DNA of 32,011 nucleotides from Paludibacter propionicigenes. GTDB taxonomy: Bacteria; Bacteroidota; Bacteroidia; Bacteroidales; JAFGXI01. The notes below the pieces were generated by a model, which saw nothing but the letters and a program-made list of their open reading frames with translations, did no database searches and was not told the DNA's origin. Made by a program: the position numbers and the translations under genes. The DNA lies in the NCBI GenBank assembly GCA_020721655.1, contig DYMG01000027.1, positions 1 through 32,011 of the forward strand, read 5' to 3'. Below are positions 17,201 through 24,753 of this stretch, in pieces (positions within the stretch are counted from its first letter, which is position 1; the number at the start of each line of letters is the position of its first letter).

Positions 17201-17832
17201 AATTTTGCTATGTAAGGTGTTGATGTTCCGTTTGATGTGGTAAAAGCACCACCTGCAAAAAGTCCGTTTTCAGAATTTATAGCATAAACACTACCATCAG
17301 GACCGGTTGGATATTTAACTAAACCACTTAAAATTGAATACGATGCTATATTGTTTGTTACGTTGCCGTTTACATTGGTAAATTCACCACCAAAATATAT
17401 AAACTCATCGCGAACATTAATTGCATAAACATTTCCATTTGTTCCTGTACCAATTGTAGTCCAATTAGTTCCATCAAAAACACCTATATGATTTAAAATT
17501 GTAGAGCCAGCCGTTGTAAATTCACCACCGGCAACAAGTTTTCCCTCAAAAATTGCAAGAGCATAAACTCTGCCATTTAAATCGTTACTTACTGTATCCC
17601 AATTAGTTCCATTCCATTTTGCGATGTAATTGGTTGTTTGTCCGGCAGCTGAGGTAAACACACCACCTATAAAAATTTCACTTCCGTTTGATGTTGAAGC
17701 AAGTATTTTATTGTTAACAGAATTATTTGCAACAAAAATAGTATCCCATCTATTTGTTTGGGAAATAGAATTTTTAGGAGCAATAACTCCTACAATAATT
17801 ACAGCTAAAATGCTGACAAACAGGTTTTTCAT
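14236..17832 (-). CDS. Large T9SS-secreted protein with propeller-like and Ig-like repeats
   Basis: A 1198-residue secreted or surface protein. A signal peptide covers about 1-24 (ending NSISQ). Residues about 25-355 are repeats of the form GGxF..ag...n.Ia.wnGt.W, likely a beta-propeller. Residues about 360-530 hold two Ig-like domains with paired Cys and WYLNG/WYKDG cores. From about 530 to 1000, four FTGLDxxYC...PxGGxFxGxGI units alternate with two IWSTGETTQ-type repeats like PKD or gliding-motility-associated modules. The C-terminal about 80 residues are a T9SS type A sorting domain (VQIFPNPATYF, ITDITGKII, LENGIYFVKI). It is exported across the outer membrane by type IX secretion. It is the first gene of a pair with the MORN protein. 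Adhesion is plausible but inferred. Confidence 0.92.
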   Translation of the reverse strand: MKNLFVSILAVIIVGVIAPKNSISQTNRWDTIFVANNSVNNKILASTSNGSEIFIGGVFTSAAGQTTNYIAKWNGTNWDTVSNDLNGRVYALAIFEGKLVAGGEFTTAGSTILNHIGVFDGTNWTTIGTGTNGNVYAINVRDEFIYFGGEFTNVNGNVTNNIASYSILSGLVKYPTGPDGSVYAINSENGLFAGGAFTTSNGTSTPYIAKFDGTNWNALATSVNDTVRALEYFNSMLFVGGDFTQAGALTETGCACWDNSVWKTAGGAFNNDVYALKLYNGILYAGGIFDIASTKPAKRIAQWNGTFWNNMGGGLDSSAFTITGMERDVYIGGVFQNAELFESKFFARWGAFPLIITEPTNQELCEGENLTLEIVSESSVPQTYRWYLNGVELVDSTNSTLNFSSISSNWSGTYYCDVYNQFGHAISSSFDVVVNEHVALNSQISDTASCLGNNIKMYVSASGTNNTYHWYKDGTLINWAIDDTIHLYNLTNVNAGIYYCKISNFCDTVISANINLTLNSIPAVSFTGLDAEYCSNDEATILTGTPTGGVFSGNGISGTEFNPNYLSGFHTIVYNYTDINGCSNSSTQITDVKYVTAINFTGLDAAYCINSEADTLTPNPTGGTFTGNGITDSIFSPVNAGVGLHTITYQQIQGNGCTAIYNQNVVVQNPDITIGNDTTICFNNPLNLTIVGDTGTYIWSTGETTQSINITPSSETTYYAYITTLGGCKDTAQITVSVNQLPIVTINPIENLYCTYSQQDTLEVSPLGGVFTGNGLTQNIFNPQLAGEGNHEIIYTYTDSNLCSNADTVYANVQTTSQGGVGFIGLGMEYCSTSDAVTLMGIPSGGSFFGEGIVNNTFNPTQTPGEGIYFITYVVETDSTCGSAYSQPVRILPNPEIFTSNDTSVCKSEFVDLKVWGETGTYQWSTGDTTQEINTKILTNRTIYVTLTATNGCQNNDSIYISLRQAILLGINADTALCRGESYNAPEGFSYYKWDYNALDGSLITPLETGAYKIYVVDSFGCPSFDTLNVTIKPTPSVYFDESYTLFSDQSIILGTSSNFDIYYWNNGSDANEQVFNAQDLQIGQNQIWLFVSLGGCTASDTTIINVLDDNYVENIYNNNNVQIFPNPATYFTIIHTSNKNLINSKIEITDITGKIIQSASINNLNTKIDVSNLENGIYFVKIIDGTNFLINKLIIEK

Positions 17833-17897
17833 AGTGTTTGGTATAAAAGTTTAATTTTGGATAAAGATAATATTTTTTTCTTAAAAATTTAGTATAA

Positions 17898-17944
17898 ACT
17901 CCCGATTAAAATCGGAACAAGCTATTGTAAATTTACAAAATAGT
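17898..17944 (+). repeat. Dispersed intergenic repeat, copy 2
   Basis: This matches the reverse complement of 1145-1191 at 42 of 47 bases. It runs into an adjoining perfect hairpin, AAAATAGT (17937-17944), TTGG, ACTATTTT (17949-17956), and then ATTGGTATTAAA, an AATACC-type end in reverse. It lies in the divergent 296-base gap between the large T9SS gene and the barrel gene. Confidence 0.72.
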
Positions 17945-18034
17945 TTGGACTATTTTATAAATACAATTGGTATTAAATATGGATTTAGACAAAAGCTTAT
18001 AAAGTCGCAAAATAATTTAATAGAATAAATAATT

Positions 18035-18064
18035 TTTGAAATTAAAAATAATATTATACATTTG
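18035..18064 (+). promoter_or_regulatory. Promoter of the outer-membrane barrel gene
   Basis: TTTG at 18035-18038 and TACATTTG at 18057-18064 are separated by 18 bases, close to the Bacteroidota consensus spacing. Transcription should begin around 18070, giving a leader of about 58 bases that begins with a hairpin. Confidence 0.68.
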
Positions 18065-18072
18065 ATTTTTAA

Positions 18073-18097
18073 AAACCGAAAATCGGTTTATTTTTTT
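18073..18097 (+). promoter_or_regulatory. Stem-loop plus T-run in the leader of the barrel gene
   Basis: AAACCGA (18073-18079) pairs perfectly with TCGGTTT (18083-18089) around an AAA loop. A T-rich run follows to 18097. Placed right after the predicted transcription start, it could be a stabilising 5' mRNA hairpin or an attenuator. It is too early in the transcript to be an ordinary gene-end terminator on the plus strand. Confidence 0.55.
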
Positions 18098-18128
18098 AAT
18101 TAAAAAAACTAATTTAAAACAAATTAAC

Positions 18129-18899
18129 ATGCGTAAAATTTTATTAATTGTAGTTGCAATATCGTTTGCAACAGTTATGAATGCACAGTTCTATATTGGT
18201 GTAAATGCTGGTTATGGCGTAGGTGCAGGTAAAAGTGCTATTGGTTCAGAAACTTCTGGAACAAAAACTACTAACATTTATGGTAGTTTTGGAAAAGGAA
18301 TTAATTTAGGTTTAAACCCTGGATTTATGTTTACAGAAAACTTAGGAGTTCAATTTGGCGTTAATTATTTAATGGGTGGAACACAAACATTATATAAAGA
18401 TGCTAATGAAATTATGGAAGGAAAATCTAATGGTTTAAGATTAACACCACAATTAGTTGTAAAATTAGAAAACGGGTTATACTCAAGATTTGGTATGATT
18501 GTGCCAGTAATGGGTAAAACTGTTGTTACAGATGTAGATAATGACTATTATGGCTCAGGCCAAAAATTAGAAGCTGAGTTTGAATCAGTAGGTTCGTTTT
18601 CTACAGGTTTTATAGGTTCAGTAGGTTATGGCTACAAAATGTCTGACAATATGACTTTATTTGGTGAAGTTGAATACATTAGTCTTTTAATTAAATCTGG
18701 AACAAGAACTATTACAAAATATGATGTTGCAGGTGTTGATCAATTAGCTAACATGACTACTTCTCAAAAAGAAACAGAATATGTTGATGAAATTGACTCA
18801 GCAACAGTTACAACAACTTCAGAGCCATCAAAAGCTTTAAAAGATAAAACAGTATTTTCTTCATTTGGAGTTAACTTTGGAATTATAATGAATTTCTAG
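18129..18899 (+). CDS. Outer-membrane beta-barrel protein
   Basis: A 256-residue outer-membrane protein. The signal peptide (about 1-19, ending VMNAQ) is followed by Gly- and aromatic-rich alternating strands, such as FYIGVNAGYGVGAG, GINLGLNPGFMFTENLGVQF and GSVGYGYKMSDNMTLFGEV. The protein ends IIMNF, with the C-terminal aromatic residue recognised by the BAM complex. Two loops around residues 20-60 and 195-235 are Thr/Ser/Lys-rich and probably exposed. It resembles the generic 8-stranded porin-like family of Bacteroidota; the transported substrate, if any, is unknown. It stands alone, with its own promoter, a leader hairpin and a strong terminator, which suggests an abundant, separately controlled product. 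Confidence 0.85.
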   Translation: MRKILLIVVAISFATVMNAQFYIGVNAGYGVGAGKSAIGSETSGTKTTNIYGSFGKGINLGLNPGFMFTENLGVQFGVNYLMGGTQTLYKDANEIMEGKSNGLRLTPQLVVKLENGLYSRFGMIVPVMGKTVVTDVDNDYYGSGQKLEAEFESVGSFSTGFIGSVGYGYKMSDNMTLFGEVEYISLLIKSGTRTITKYDVAGVDQLANMTTSQKETEYVDEIDSATVTTTSEPSKALKDKTVFSSFGVNFGIIMNF

Positions 18900-18920
18900 A
18901 ATTTAATACAACTAAAAAGA

Positions 18921-18958
18921 AGAGGCTATCTAAAACAAGGTAGTCTCTTTTTGTTTTT
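18921..18958 (+). terminator. Rho-independent terminator between convergent barrel gene and yggS
   Basis: AGAGGCTATC (18921-18930) pairs with GGTAGTCTCT (18939-18948) over ten positions including two G-T pairs, followed by TTTTTGTTTTT. It lies 21 bases after the barrel gene stop. The A-run on its left could let it work for yggS too. Confidence 0.82.
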
Positions 18959-19622
18959 AGTAATTTCGTTCGCCAAAAATTGAGCTACCTATACGTACCA
19001 TAGTGCTTCCGTTTGCGATAGCAATTTTATAGTCGCCCGACATTCCCATAGAAATTTCGTTAAAACTGTTATCGGTTGCAAAAAAAGTGTTTTTCAATTT
19101 TAAGTGAAGTTTTTTTAATGAGTCAAATTCCGAAGCTATTTGACTTAAATTGTTGGTATAAGTAGCCATTCCCATTAAACCAGATATATTTATATTTTTC
19201 AATGCTTTAAAATCGGAAGATTCTAAAAGTTGAAAAACTTCTTTTTCGTCTAATCCAAATTTTGTTTCTTCTTTTGCAATATAAATTTGCAATAAGCAGT
19301 TTACCGTTCTGTTTATTTTAAGGGCTTCTTTATTAATTTCTTTTAGTAGTTTTAAACTATCAACAGCGTGAATTAGGCTAACAAAAGGCACAATAAACTT
19401 AACCTTATTTGTTTGCAAATGACCAATAAAATGCCATTGAATATCTTTTGGTAAGTGTTCGTATTTTTGCACTAAATCTTGAACTTTGTTTTCGCCAAAA
19501 ATTTTTTGTCCAATATTGTATGCTTCTAAAATTAAGTTTTCTGGTTTGGTTTTAGATACAGCAACTAATGTTACGCTTTTTGGAAGCTCGTTTAAATAAA
19601 ATTTTATTTTTTCTGCAACCAT
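18957..19622 (-). CDS. yggS: YggS family PLP homeostasis protein (PLPBP/PROSC)
   Basis: A 221-residue single-domain PLP-binding protein with the fold of the alanine racemase N-terminal barrel, and no racemase or decarboxylase activity known for the family. It buffers cellular pyridoxal phosphate. The PLP lysine is K25 in LVAVSKTKP. Family signatures are FGENKVQDL, IQWHFIGHLQTNKVK, the VDSLKLLKEI segment, GLMGMATYTNN and the C-terminal SMGMSGDYKIAIANGSTMVRIGSS, which binds the cofactor phosphate. The length is typical. It starts 26 bases after the stop of the OstA-like gene and is probably its transcript partner, with no obvious functional link. Confidence 0.95.
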   Translation of the reverse strand: MVAEKIKFYLNELPKSVTLVAVSKTKPENLILEAYNIGQKIFGENKVQDLVQKYEHLPKDIQWHFIGHLQTNKVKFIVPFVSLIHAVDSLKLLKEINKEALKINRTVNCLLQIYIAKEETKFGLDEKEVFQLLESSDFKALKNINISGLMGMATYTNNLSQIASEFDSLKKLHLKLKNTFFATDNSFNEISMGMSGDYKIAIANGSTMVRIGSSIFGERNY

Positions 19623-19648
19623 TTTGTATTTTAATTAATGTTTGTAAA

Positions 19649-21364
19649 TTATTTCCAAATAAAAATATCGAATTTATCGACAGGACGTTTTTCTATTTGC
19701 CAGCTAAAATTTTTCAAATATAACTCTTTTGGGGCTTTGTAGTTATCGGGGTTTAATGCTCCGTCGGGCGATTTAAAATAAATAATTTTAAATGGTTTTC
19801 TATCTCTCAAATAGATTGTCATATTGCTACCGTTGGCTACATTAGGTCCAATTAAATCGCCTTTAGCTGTGCTGGTAGTATCTTTATTATCTTCTCGTGT
19901 GTAGTAAACCGATTCGGCATTTCCAAAAACTTTAACCATATAAATTTCATTTTCTTTAAAATAGCCGTAAATTTCTTTACCGCTAATTTGGTTAAATCTA
20001 ATAGTATCGTCTTGCGAAACAATAATTGCTTTGGCTTTCATATAAAAATGGTTAGCCTCGTTGTTTTTCATGAATAGCTCAATGTAATCGGCAGAAATTT
20101 GGTTTTCATCAGACCAAAGAACAGGTGTTCCAAAAAATTGAATTACCGAATCTTTAAATAAATACATAATAGAGTCGGTTTTGCATTGTAAATTCGATTT
20201 ATAAATGCGTGCTTTTTTAAACGCAAATACTTTCTTGTGTTTTTGAAGAGAGTCTGATGGTTGCAATAAAATAAGTTTTTTTGTTTCAATAATTGAGTTA
20301 GTGTCTGTTTTAAAGGCAATTGTATCTATTGTGTAAGTTGTTAATTTATTGGTTTTAATAAAATTATCGATGGTTTTGGGATTATCGAAACTAAAAGTAT
20401 CAGTAATATTGTAAAAAATAGTGTCGGTATATGTTCTTATTCTTAGTGTGTCGGCATGAAGAAAAAGTGTGTCGTTATCAGAAATTTGAATAAAAACTGC
20501 ACTATCTGTAACCGTAGCTACTTCTGGATTTTCAAAATAAGTAGCTTTTTGCCCCAATATTGTAACTTTTTGTGTTGTATCTATAATTTCGACATTTATA
20601 AAAGCTTTGCCTAAGCCTTTTTTTCTGTTATAATAAAGGCTATCGCCCGATAATTTTTGCGCACCTTTTAAAAAATAAGCGTTTTTATTGAATTGAGAAA
20701 CGTCGTTATATGTGTCGTACCAACCATTTTCGCAATAAATATAGTTTGAATCGCTAATTATTTCTGTTGGTCCAAAAAAGTACGATATGTCGGTATTTGT
20801 ATTGTATTTAAGTGTGTCGGAATACATTTTGTATTTTTTGTTTATGAGAACAACTTTATTAATTGCAAAATAATCTTTAGTGTCGGAATAGTAATATCCA
20901 AAAGTGCTGGTTAAATTGTTATTTACATCAACAATTTTGCCATAATTAAAGTAATGAGCACGGTTAATATTTCTGTCGAAATCTAAGGAATCGGTAGTTA
21001 AACTTGCATCGCTATGAATTAATCGAACATTTAGTCGAACATTTGCCATTTTAGTATTTCCGTTGTATTTAAGTAAATCGCCATATAAATGTAGCGAATC
21101 ACCTTGTACAATGTGTATTTTGCTGTATGCATCAACAATATTTAAATTTGAGTTAAAGTGAGCACTATCGCAATACATAATTGCGTTTTCGTGTTTAAAA
21201 CTAACATTTCCAATAAGTCGTTTAACATCAATACCTAAAGTTCCACCTCCTTTAAGTACATCTGCTCCAAGCAATTCAATTTTTTTACTTTTTTGTGAAA
21301 AAGAAATGTTATTGAATGTTATAATAATTATTATTGAAAAAAATATTTTCAGTTTTGACTTCAA
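19649..21364 (-). CDS. OstA-like LPS-transport protein
   Basis: A 571-residue exported protein. The signal peptide (about 1-23) ends SFSQ. The body is a long series of beta strands of the OstA/LptA jelly-roll type, shown by recurring D-x-L-x-Y/F-N patterns: MYCDSAHFNSNLNIVDAYS, LHLYGDLLKYNGNTKMA, TTDSLDFDRNINRAHYF and YCENGWYDTYNDVSQF. This family forms part of the periplasmic bridge that carries LPS to the outer membrane; the Bacteroidota form is much longer than LptA and lacks the LptD barrel. It ends DKFDIFIWK without barrel strands. A -7 element TACTTTTG lies 13 bases before the ATG. yggS follows after 26 bases. Confidence 0.83.
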   Translation of the reverse strand: MKSKLKIFFSIIIIITFNNISFSQKSKKIELLGADVLKGGGTLGIDVKRLIGNVSFKHENAIMYCDSAHFNSNLNIVDAYSKIHIVQGDSLHLYGDLLKYNGNTKMANVRLNVRLIHSDASLTTDSLDFDRNINRAHYFNYGKIVDVNNNLTSTFGYYYSDTKDYFAINKVVLINKKYKMYSDTLKYNTNTDISYFFGPTEIISDSNYIYCENGWYDTYNDVSQFNKNAYFLKGAQKLSGDSLYYNRKKGLGKAFINVEIIDTTQKVTILGQKATYFENPEVATVTDSAVFIQISDNDTLFLHADTLRIRTYTDTIFYNITDTFSFDNPKTIDNFIKTNKLTTYTIDTIAFKTDTNSIIETKKLILLQPSDSLQKHKKVFAFKKARIYKSNLQCKTDSIMYLFKDSVIQFFGTPVLWSDENQISADYIELFMKNNEANHFYMKAKAIIVSQDDTIRFNQISGKEIYGYFKENEIYMVKVFGNAESVYYTREDNKDTTSTAKGDLIGPNVANGSNMTIYLRDRKPFKIIYFKSPDGALNPDNYKAPKELYLKNFSWQIEKRPVDKFDIFIWK

Positions 21365-21376
21365 GTTTGTTTTTTC

Positions 21377-21384
21377 TGCAAAAG
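21377..21384 (-). promoter_or_regulatory. Putative -7 promoter element of the OstA-like gene
   Basis: On the minus strand this reads TACTTTTG, matching TAnnTTTG, 13 bases before the ATG at 21364. This implies a very short leader. Confidence 0.5.
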
Positions 21385-21408
21385 TAGAATATTATGCCGA
21401 ACTGACAT

Positions 21409-21575
21409 ATAATTAGCTTAAAAAATAAAGCTAATTTATGAATTTAACTCAAAATCAGCATTAAGAAATGCTGATTCGATTAAGATTTTGTAATTCAGAA
21501 TTTAAAAAAATCAAACAAAATCTAAATTTACCTGCTAATAAAAGCAATAGTTCAATTTTTAAATCTGCTATTGCT
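21409..21575. repeat. Three successive perfect hairpins in a divergent intergenic region
   Basis: The 368-base gap between the OstA-like gene and the TPR/barrel gene contains three hairpins: AATTAGCTT/AAGCTAATT (21409-21435), AATCAGCATT/AATGCTGATT (21452-21475) and AAGCAATAG/CTATTGCTT (21541-21575). None has a strong T-run, so they are poor terminators. No open reading frame of note lies here. They might be operators, leader structures or remnants of repeats. Confidence 0.65.
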
Positions 21576-21732
21576 TAATTCGGGTTTAAACCATTTTTCC
21601 ACATTAAGTGTAAACTCTTGTAATATAGTTTATTACAACATCTAATCAAAATTTTATTGTTTATGTTTTAATGTTTATATTTACATGTTTAAAAAATAGT
21701 TTTTAGCCCGAACACAAGAATACATTACAAAT

Positions 21733-23019
21733 TTGAAAAAGATTATATTTATACTCCTAATTACATTTAGCATTTATTCAAAATCGCAAGATACTTTGAG
21801 TATTTTTATTCAAAATAAATCATTAGAGCTTATTCAAAATAAAGACTGGAAAGAATTACAAAAATTAGCTTATCTAGCTTTTAACAATGATATTGATACA
21901 TATGAAACAAGAATGATTTTAGGCATAGCCTATTATGAGCAAAAGAAATACAACCTTTCTTTAAAAGAATTCATTTCTGCAAAAAAAATTAGCCACAATG
22001 ATTATGTTGATTTATATATTTACAAATCATACTTATATGGTGGGCACATTTCTGATGCTGAAGAATATACAGAAGAATTATCAGATTCGCTTAAATTGAG
22101 CCTTTCTCTTAAGAAAAGCTCTGTTTTTTATAGCTTATTTATTAATTATGGAAATTCAATAAATACAGATTATAGCGATAAGATTGTTTCAGATTATCCA
22201 GAATCTGAAATTAATGTTTCTTTACAAGACAAATATTCATATATTATCGATTTAAACCTACGTATTCATACTTTACCTCACTATTTTACTACATTTGCTA
22301 TTTCAAAATATATTAAACCTTCTACTAAATACGAAATAAATTCTAACATAACTAAAAAAACAAATGATGAAATTATAGATAACATCTATCATTTTTTAAT
22401 AAATTATGAATCAATTCATAACAAAGCGTATTTTAGAATAATGGGCTCTAACAAAACAGGTTCGCTTTCAGGTGGATTTATATGCGATTTTGACTATATC
22501 GGCTTAGGATTCAGCACGTCTATTTATAATTCTTTTATGTATTCTCATAACAGTGCAGGTATTTATTTTTACCCAAAAGCTAATAGAAATTTTATATTTT
22601 CTTTTGAACCTCAGTTTGAACTAATATTAAACAGACAATTTTCTAATAACAATATAATTACATATAAAAACTCTAATTTATTATATCATTTTAAATTATA
22701 TTCAAACATTAATAAAAAACTAAACATAGAGCTACAATTAGGATTTGGACAAAGTGATATTGCTGCAGAAAATGGTTACCTATCTAATTATGGCAACATG
22801 AACACTATAACACAGTATTACAGAACCAACATAAATTATATGCTTACGTCTAAATTACGATTGTTTGCATCTGCATCATACTTTATCACAAAATTTTCTT
22901 ACAAAGAAACATCTGTTAATAATACTAACTGTTGTTTTTTTGAACACATAACTAATTATAAAACAATTGAAAATATCCCCAATATAAATATAACATTTGG
23001 ATTAATGTGGTATTTCTAA
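21733..23019 (+). CDS. Exported TPR protein with C-terminal outer-membrane beta-barrel
   Basis: A 428-residue protein of unknown role. It starts at TTG (21733); this start is needed to keep the signal peptide (KKIIFILLITFSIYSKSQ), and no upstream ATG serves. About residues 20-115 form helical TPR-like repeats (LIQNKDWKELQKLAYLAF, MILGIAYYEQKKYNLSLKEF). Residues about 165-428 alternate aromatic and polar positions as membrane strands, ending TFGLMWYF with a C-terminal Phe for BAM recognition. The layout resembles YaiO-type outer-membrane proteins with a periplasmic TPR, though I cannot assign it firmly. It stands alone, divergent from the OstA-like gene. Confidence 0.78.
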   Translation: MKKIIFILLITFSIYSKSQDTLSIFIQNKSLELIQNKDWKELQKLAYLAFNNDIDTYETRMILGIAYYEQKKYNLSLKEFISAKKISHNDYVDLYIYKSYLYGGHISDAEEYTEELSDSLKLSLSLKKSSVFYSLFINYGNSINTDYSDKIVSDYPESEINVSLQDKYSYIIDLNLRIHTLPHYFTTFAISKYIKPSTKYEINSNITKKTNDEIIDNIYHFLINYESIHNKAYFRIMGSNKTGSLSGGFICDFDYIGLGFSTSIYNSFMYSHNSAGIYFYPKANRNFIFSFEPQFELILNRQFSNNNIITYKNSNLLYHFKLYSNINKKLNIELQLGFGQSDIAAENGYLSNYGNMNTITQYYRTNINYMLTSKLRLFASASYFITKFSYKETSVNNTNCCFFEHITNYKTIENIPNINITFGLMWYF

Positions 23020-23041
23020 TATTTATGCTATAATAGGAGAT

Positions 23042-23160
23042 GTTATACCAATTACAAACAATATATTGTCCAATAAATGAATTGTATAATGCCGATGCAA
23101 TAGCTGTTTAGTCCAATTCATATTGGACTTCCGAACAAAGTTCGGAATGCTTTCGGTATT
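23042..23160. repeat. Intergenic element with nested palindromes, related to 31922-31973
   Basis: It contains a stem TTATACCAATT/AATTGTATAA (23042-23089, one bulge) around the palindrome ACAATATATTGT (23058-23069). A hairpin AGTCCAAT/ATTGGACT follows (23110-23129), then TTCCGAAC/GTTCGGAA (23129-23147) and the end TTTCGGTATT. The reverse complement of 23122-23160 closely matches 31922-31973: AATACCG, AAAGCATT, the CGAAC hairpin and GAAGTCCAAT occur in the same order. The gap between convergent genes holds nothing coding. Confidence 0.72.
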
Positions 23161-23184
23161 AATTAGTCAAGCCTTAAAAACCCC

Positions 23185-23236
23185 AATTAAAAAAGCCTAC
23201 AACATTTTACTTTAGAAAAATATTGTAGGCTTTTAA
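23185..23236 (-). terminator. Terminator of the small exported protein gene
   Basis: A perfect 12-bp stem, AAAAGCCTACAA (23191-23202) with TTGTAGGCTTTT (23223-23234), extends further inward by A-T pairs. On the minus strand it is followed by a T-run. It lies 22 bases after the stop at 23256. Confidence 0.88.
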
Positions 23237-23255
23237 AAATATAAAATTTTAATTA

Positions 23256-23660
23256 CTAAAAATCTATTTTTATGCTTTTTAGAGTTTTAGTAGAGTCGCC
23301 TTTTTTATGTAAAGGAATTCTTAGGTTATAAGCTTCAGTTTTTCCTTCAATAGTTGAGTTTGCAGCAATAGTTAAGGATTTAGATTTTTGAACTTTTTCT
23401 TTTAAATTGGCGTATTCAACAATTGTGTTTGCGTTTAAAGTTACATTAGAGTTCGATTTATTAACGATTTTAAACTCTACAAATGTTTTTGTATCTTTAG
23501 AAGTTAAACTGCCTTCTTTAATCATGTAGTAAAATTCTATTGACTCGGTTTCATAAACTTTTTCCCAAGAAGTGTTTGTGAAATTAGTGATTTCAATTTT
23601 TTGTGAAAATCCTAATATACTAATTCCAATAAAAGCAAATAATAAAGCAATTTTTTTCAT
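23256..23660 (-). CDS. Small exported protein of unknown function
   Basis: A 134-residue exported protein with a clear signal peptide (about 1-19, MKKIALLFAFIGISILGFSQ). The mature 115 residues form an all-beta pattern, with FVEFKIVNKSNSNVTLNANTIVEY typical of an Ig-like or transglutaminase-accessory sandwich that lists how a field should be extended. There are no cysteines or catalytic motifs. I do not recognise a family. It is flanked by a strong terminator downstream and by a 97-base gap to the DUF4421 gene upstream, so it is probably transcribed alone. It is likely periplasmic. Confidence 0.75.
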   Translation of the reverse strand: MKKIALLFAFIGISILGFSQKIEITNFTNTSWEKVYETESIEFYYMIKEGSLTSKDTKTFVEFKIVNKSNSNVTLNANTIVEYANLKEKVQKSKSLTIAANSTIEGKTEAYNLRIPLHKKGDSTKTLKSIKIDF

Positions 23661-23757
23661 TTTTTAAATTTTAAAGCGTTTATAAATGTAAATATACAAA
23701 TAATATTTTATTAATCGTCTTGTATGACTTAAATTTTAAAAATTAGTTGCTTAAATG

Positions 23758-24753
23758 TTAAAATCTTTTTCCAAAAAATATTTTAACATTGCTGGTTGAG
23801 GGTTGAATTTTTAGATATTCATAATCATAAGCAGAACCTATAACAAAAGCAGTAATGCCAAAGTAATATTTATTTTTCTCATAGCCTATTGCCATACGCC
23901 CAATATAATTTGTTGCTAAAATTGGTTTCAATTTTAACAATTCGTTTTGCGATTTAATATTAGAACTTACTATTCCTAAACCTGGGGTTAACGATAAATT
24001 TAAGAATAATTTTTTGGCTATTATAAAAGTATAAGTATATCCAAAATTAACCCCATAACTTTTTGATAATATGTGCGATATATTTAAATTAGTGTGCACC
24101 GAATCTGGAATAACCTCAACACCAAACCCTTGGTCATTATTTGCTACATTTAAATTGTAGTACGATCCTAAAACCATACTTCCTTGCCCTTTTTTTTGTA
24201 TTTCATTTCTAATGTAAGCGGCTCTGTAGGAAAACTTTTTATTATTAAAAAAATAATAACCAGATATTCCGGCTGAATATAGTTTCATATTAGGTAATTG
24301 CGGATAAATAGTAAAGGCTGTATCTATATATTGTTGGGCATTACTTATGTAAAAGCCAGTATATTTTTGAAAATGAAAATCAATTCCGTAATTTCTTTGG
24401 TATAAGTTAAGTTGCATATCTAAACGCGATGTTTCGCCGTAAATATCGTTATCGTTATTAGAATATGGCATTTTAAAGGCTATAATGAGAGCTAACCATT
24501 TGTAGTTTATGCCAACGCCAATATTTACTTGTCCGTTTGGAGATAGAACTAAATATTTACCAGTTTCTTTATTTGTTAGTGTTAGGTCGCTTCTTTTTAT
24601 AATATTAACAATACGCAATGATAATTTTTTAGACATATCGCTAACATACAAAGTGTCTGTTTTTTCTTTTTTGTTAGACTTTATGCTATCAGTTTGCGAA
24701 AAAGAAATATTAAAAAATGATATAAAAATTAAAGCAACACTAAATTTGAGCAT
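23758..24753 (-). CDS. DUF4421 outer-membrane barrel protein, copy 2 of a tandem pair
   Basis: A 331-residue exported protein of the DUF4421 family, predicted outer-membrane barrels of Bacteroidota with no known function. The signal peptide covers about 1-19 (ending ISFSQ). The family pattern is seen in LRIVNIIKRSDLTL, SPNGQVNIGVGINYKWLALII, YSAGISGYYFFNNKKFSYRAAY and YGVNFGYTYTFII. It ends FFGKRF, an aromatic C-terminus suited to barrel insertion. It is a close paralogue of the preceding gene: NEIQKKGQGS and IYPQL are identical blocks. Its ATG overlaps the end of that gene by 14 bases, so translation is probably coupled. Confidence 0.83.
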   Translation of the reverse strand: MLKFSVALIFISFFNISFSQTDSIKSNKKEKTDTLYVSDMSKKLSLRIVNIIKRSDLTLTNKETGKYLVLSPNGQVNIGVGINYKWLALIIAFKMPYSNNDNDIYGETSRLDMQLNLYQRNYGIDFHFQKYTGFYISNAQQYIDTAFTIYPQLPNMKLYSAGISGYYFFNNKKFSYRAAYIRNEIQKKGQGSMVLGSYYNLNVANNDQGFGVEVIPDSVHTNLNISHILSKSYGVNFGYTYTFIIAKKLFLNLSLTPGLGIVSSNIKSQNELLKLKPILATNYIGRMAIGYEKNKYYFGITAFVIGSAYDYEYLKIQPSTSNVKIFFGKRF

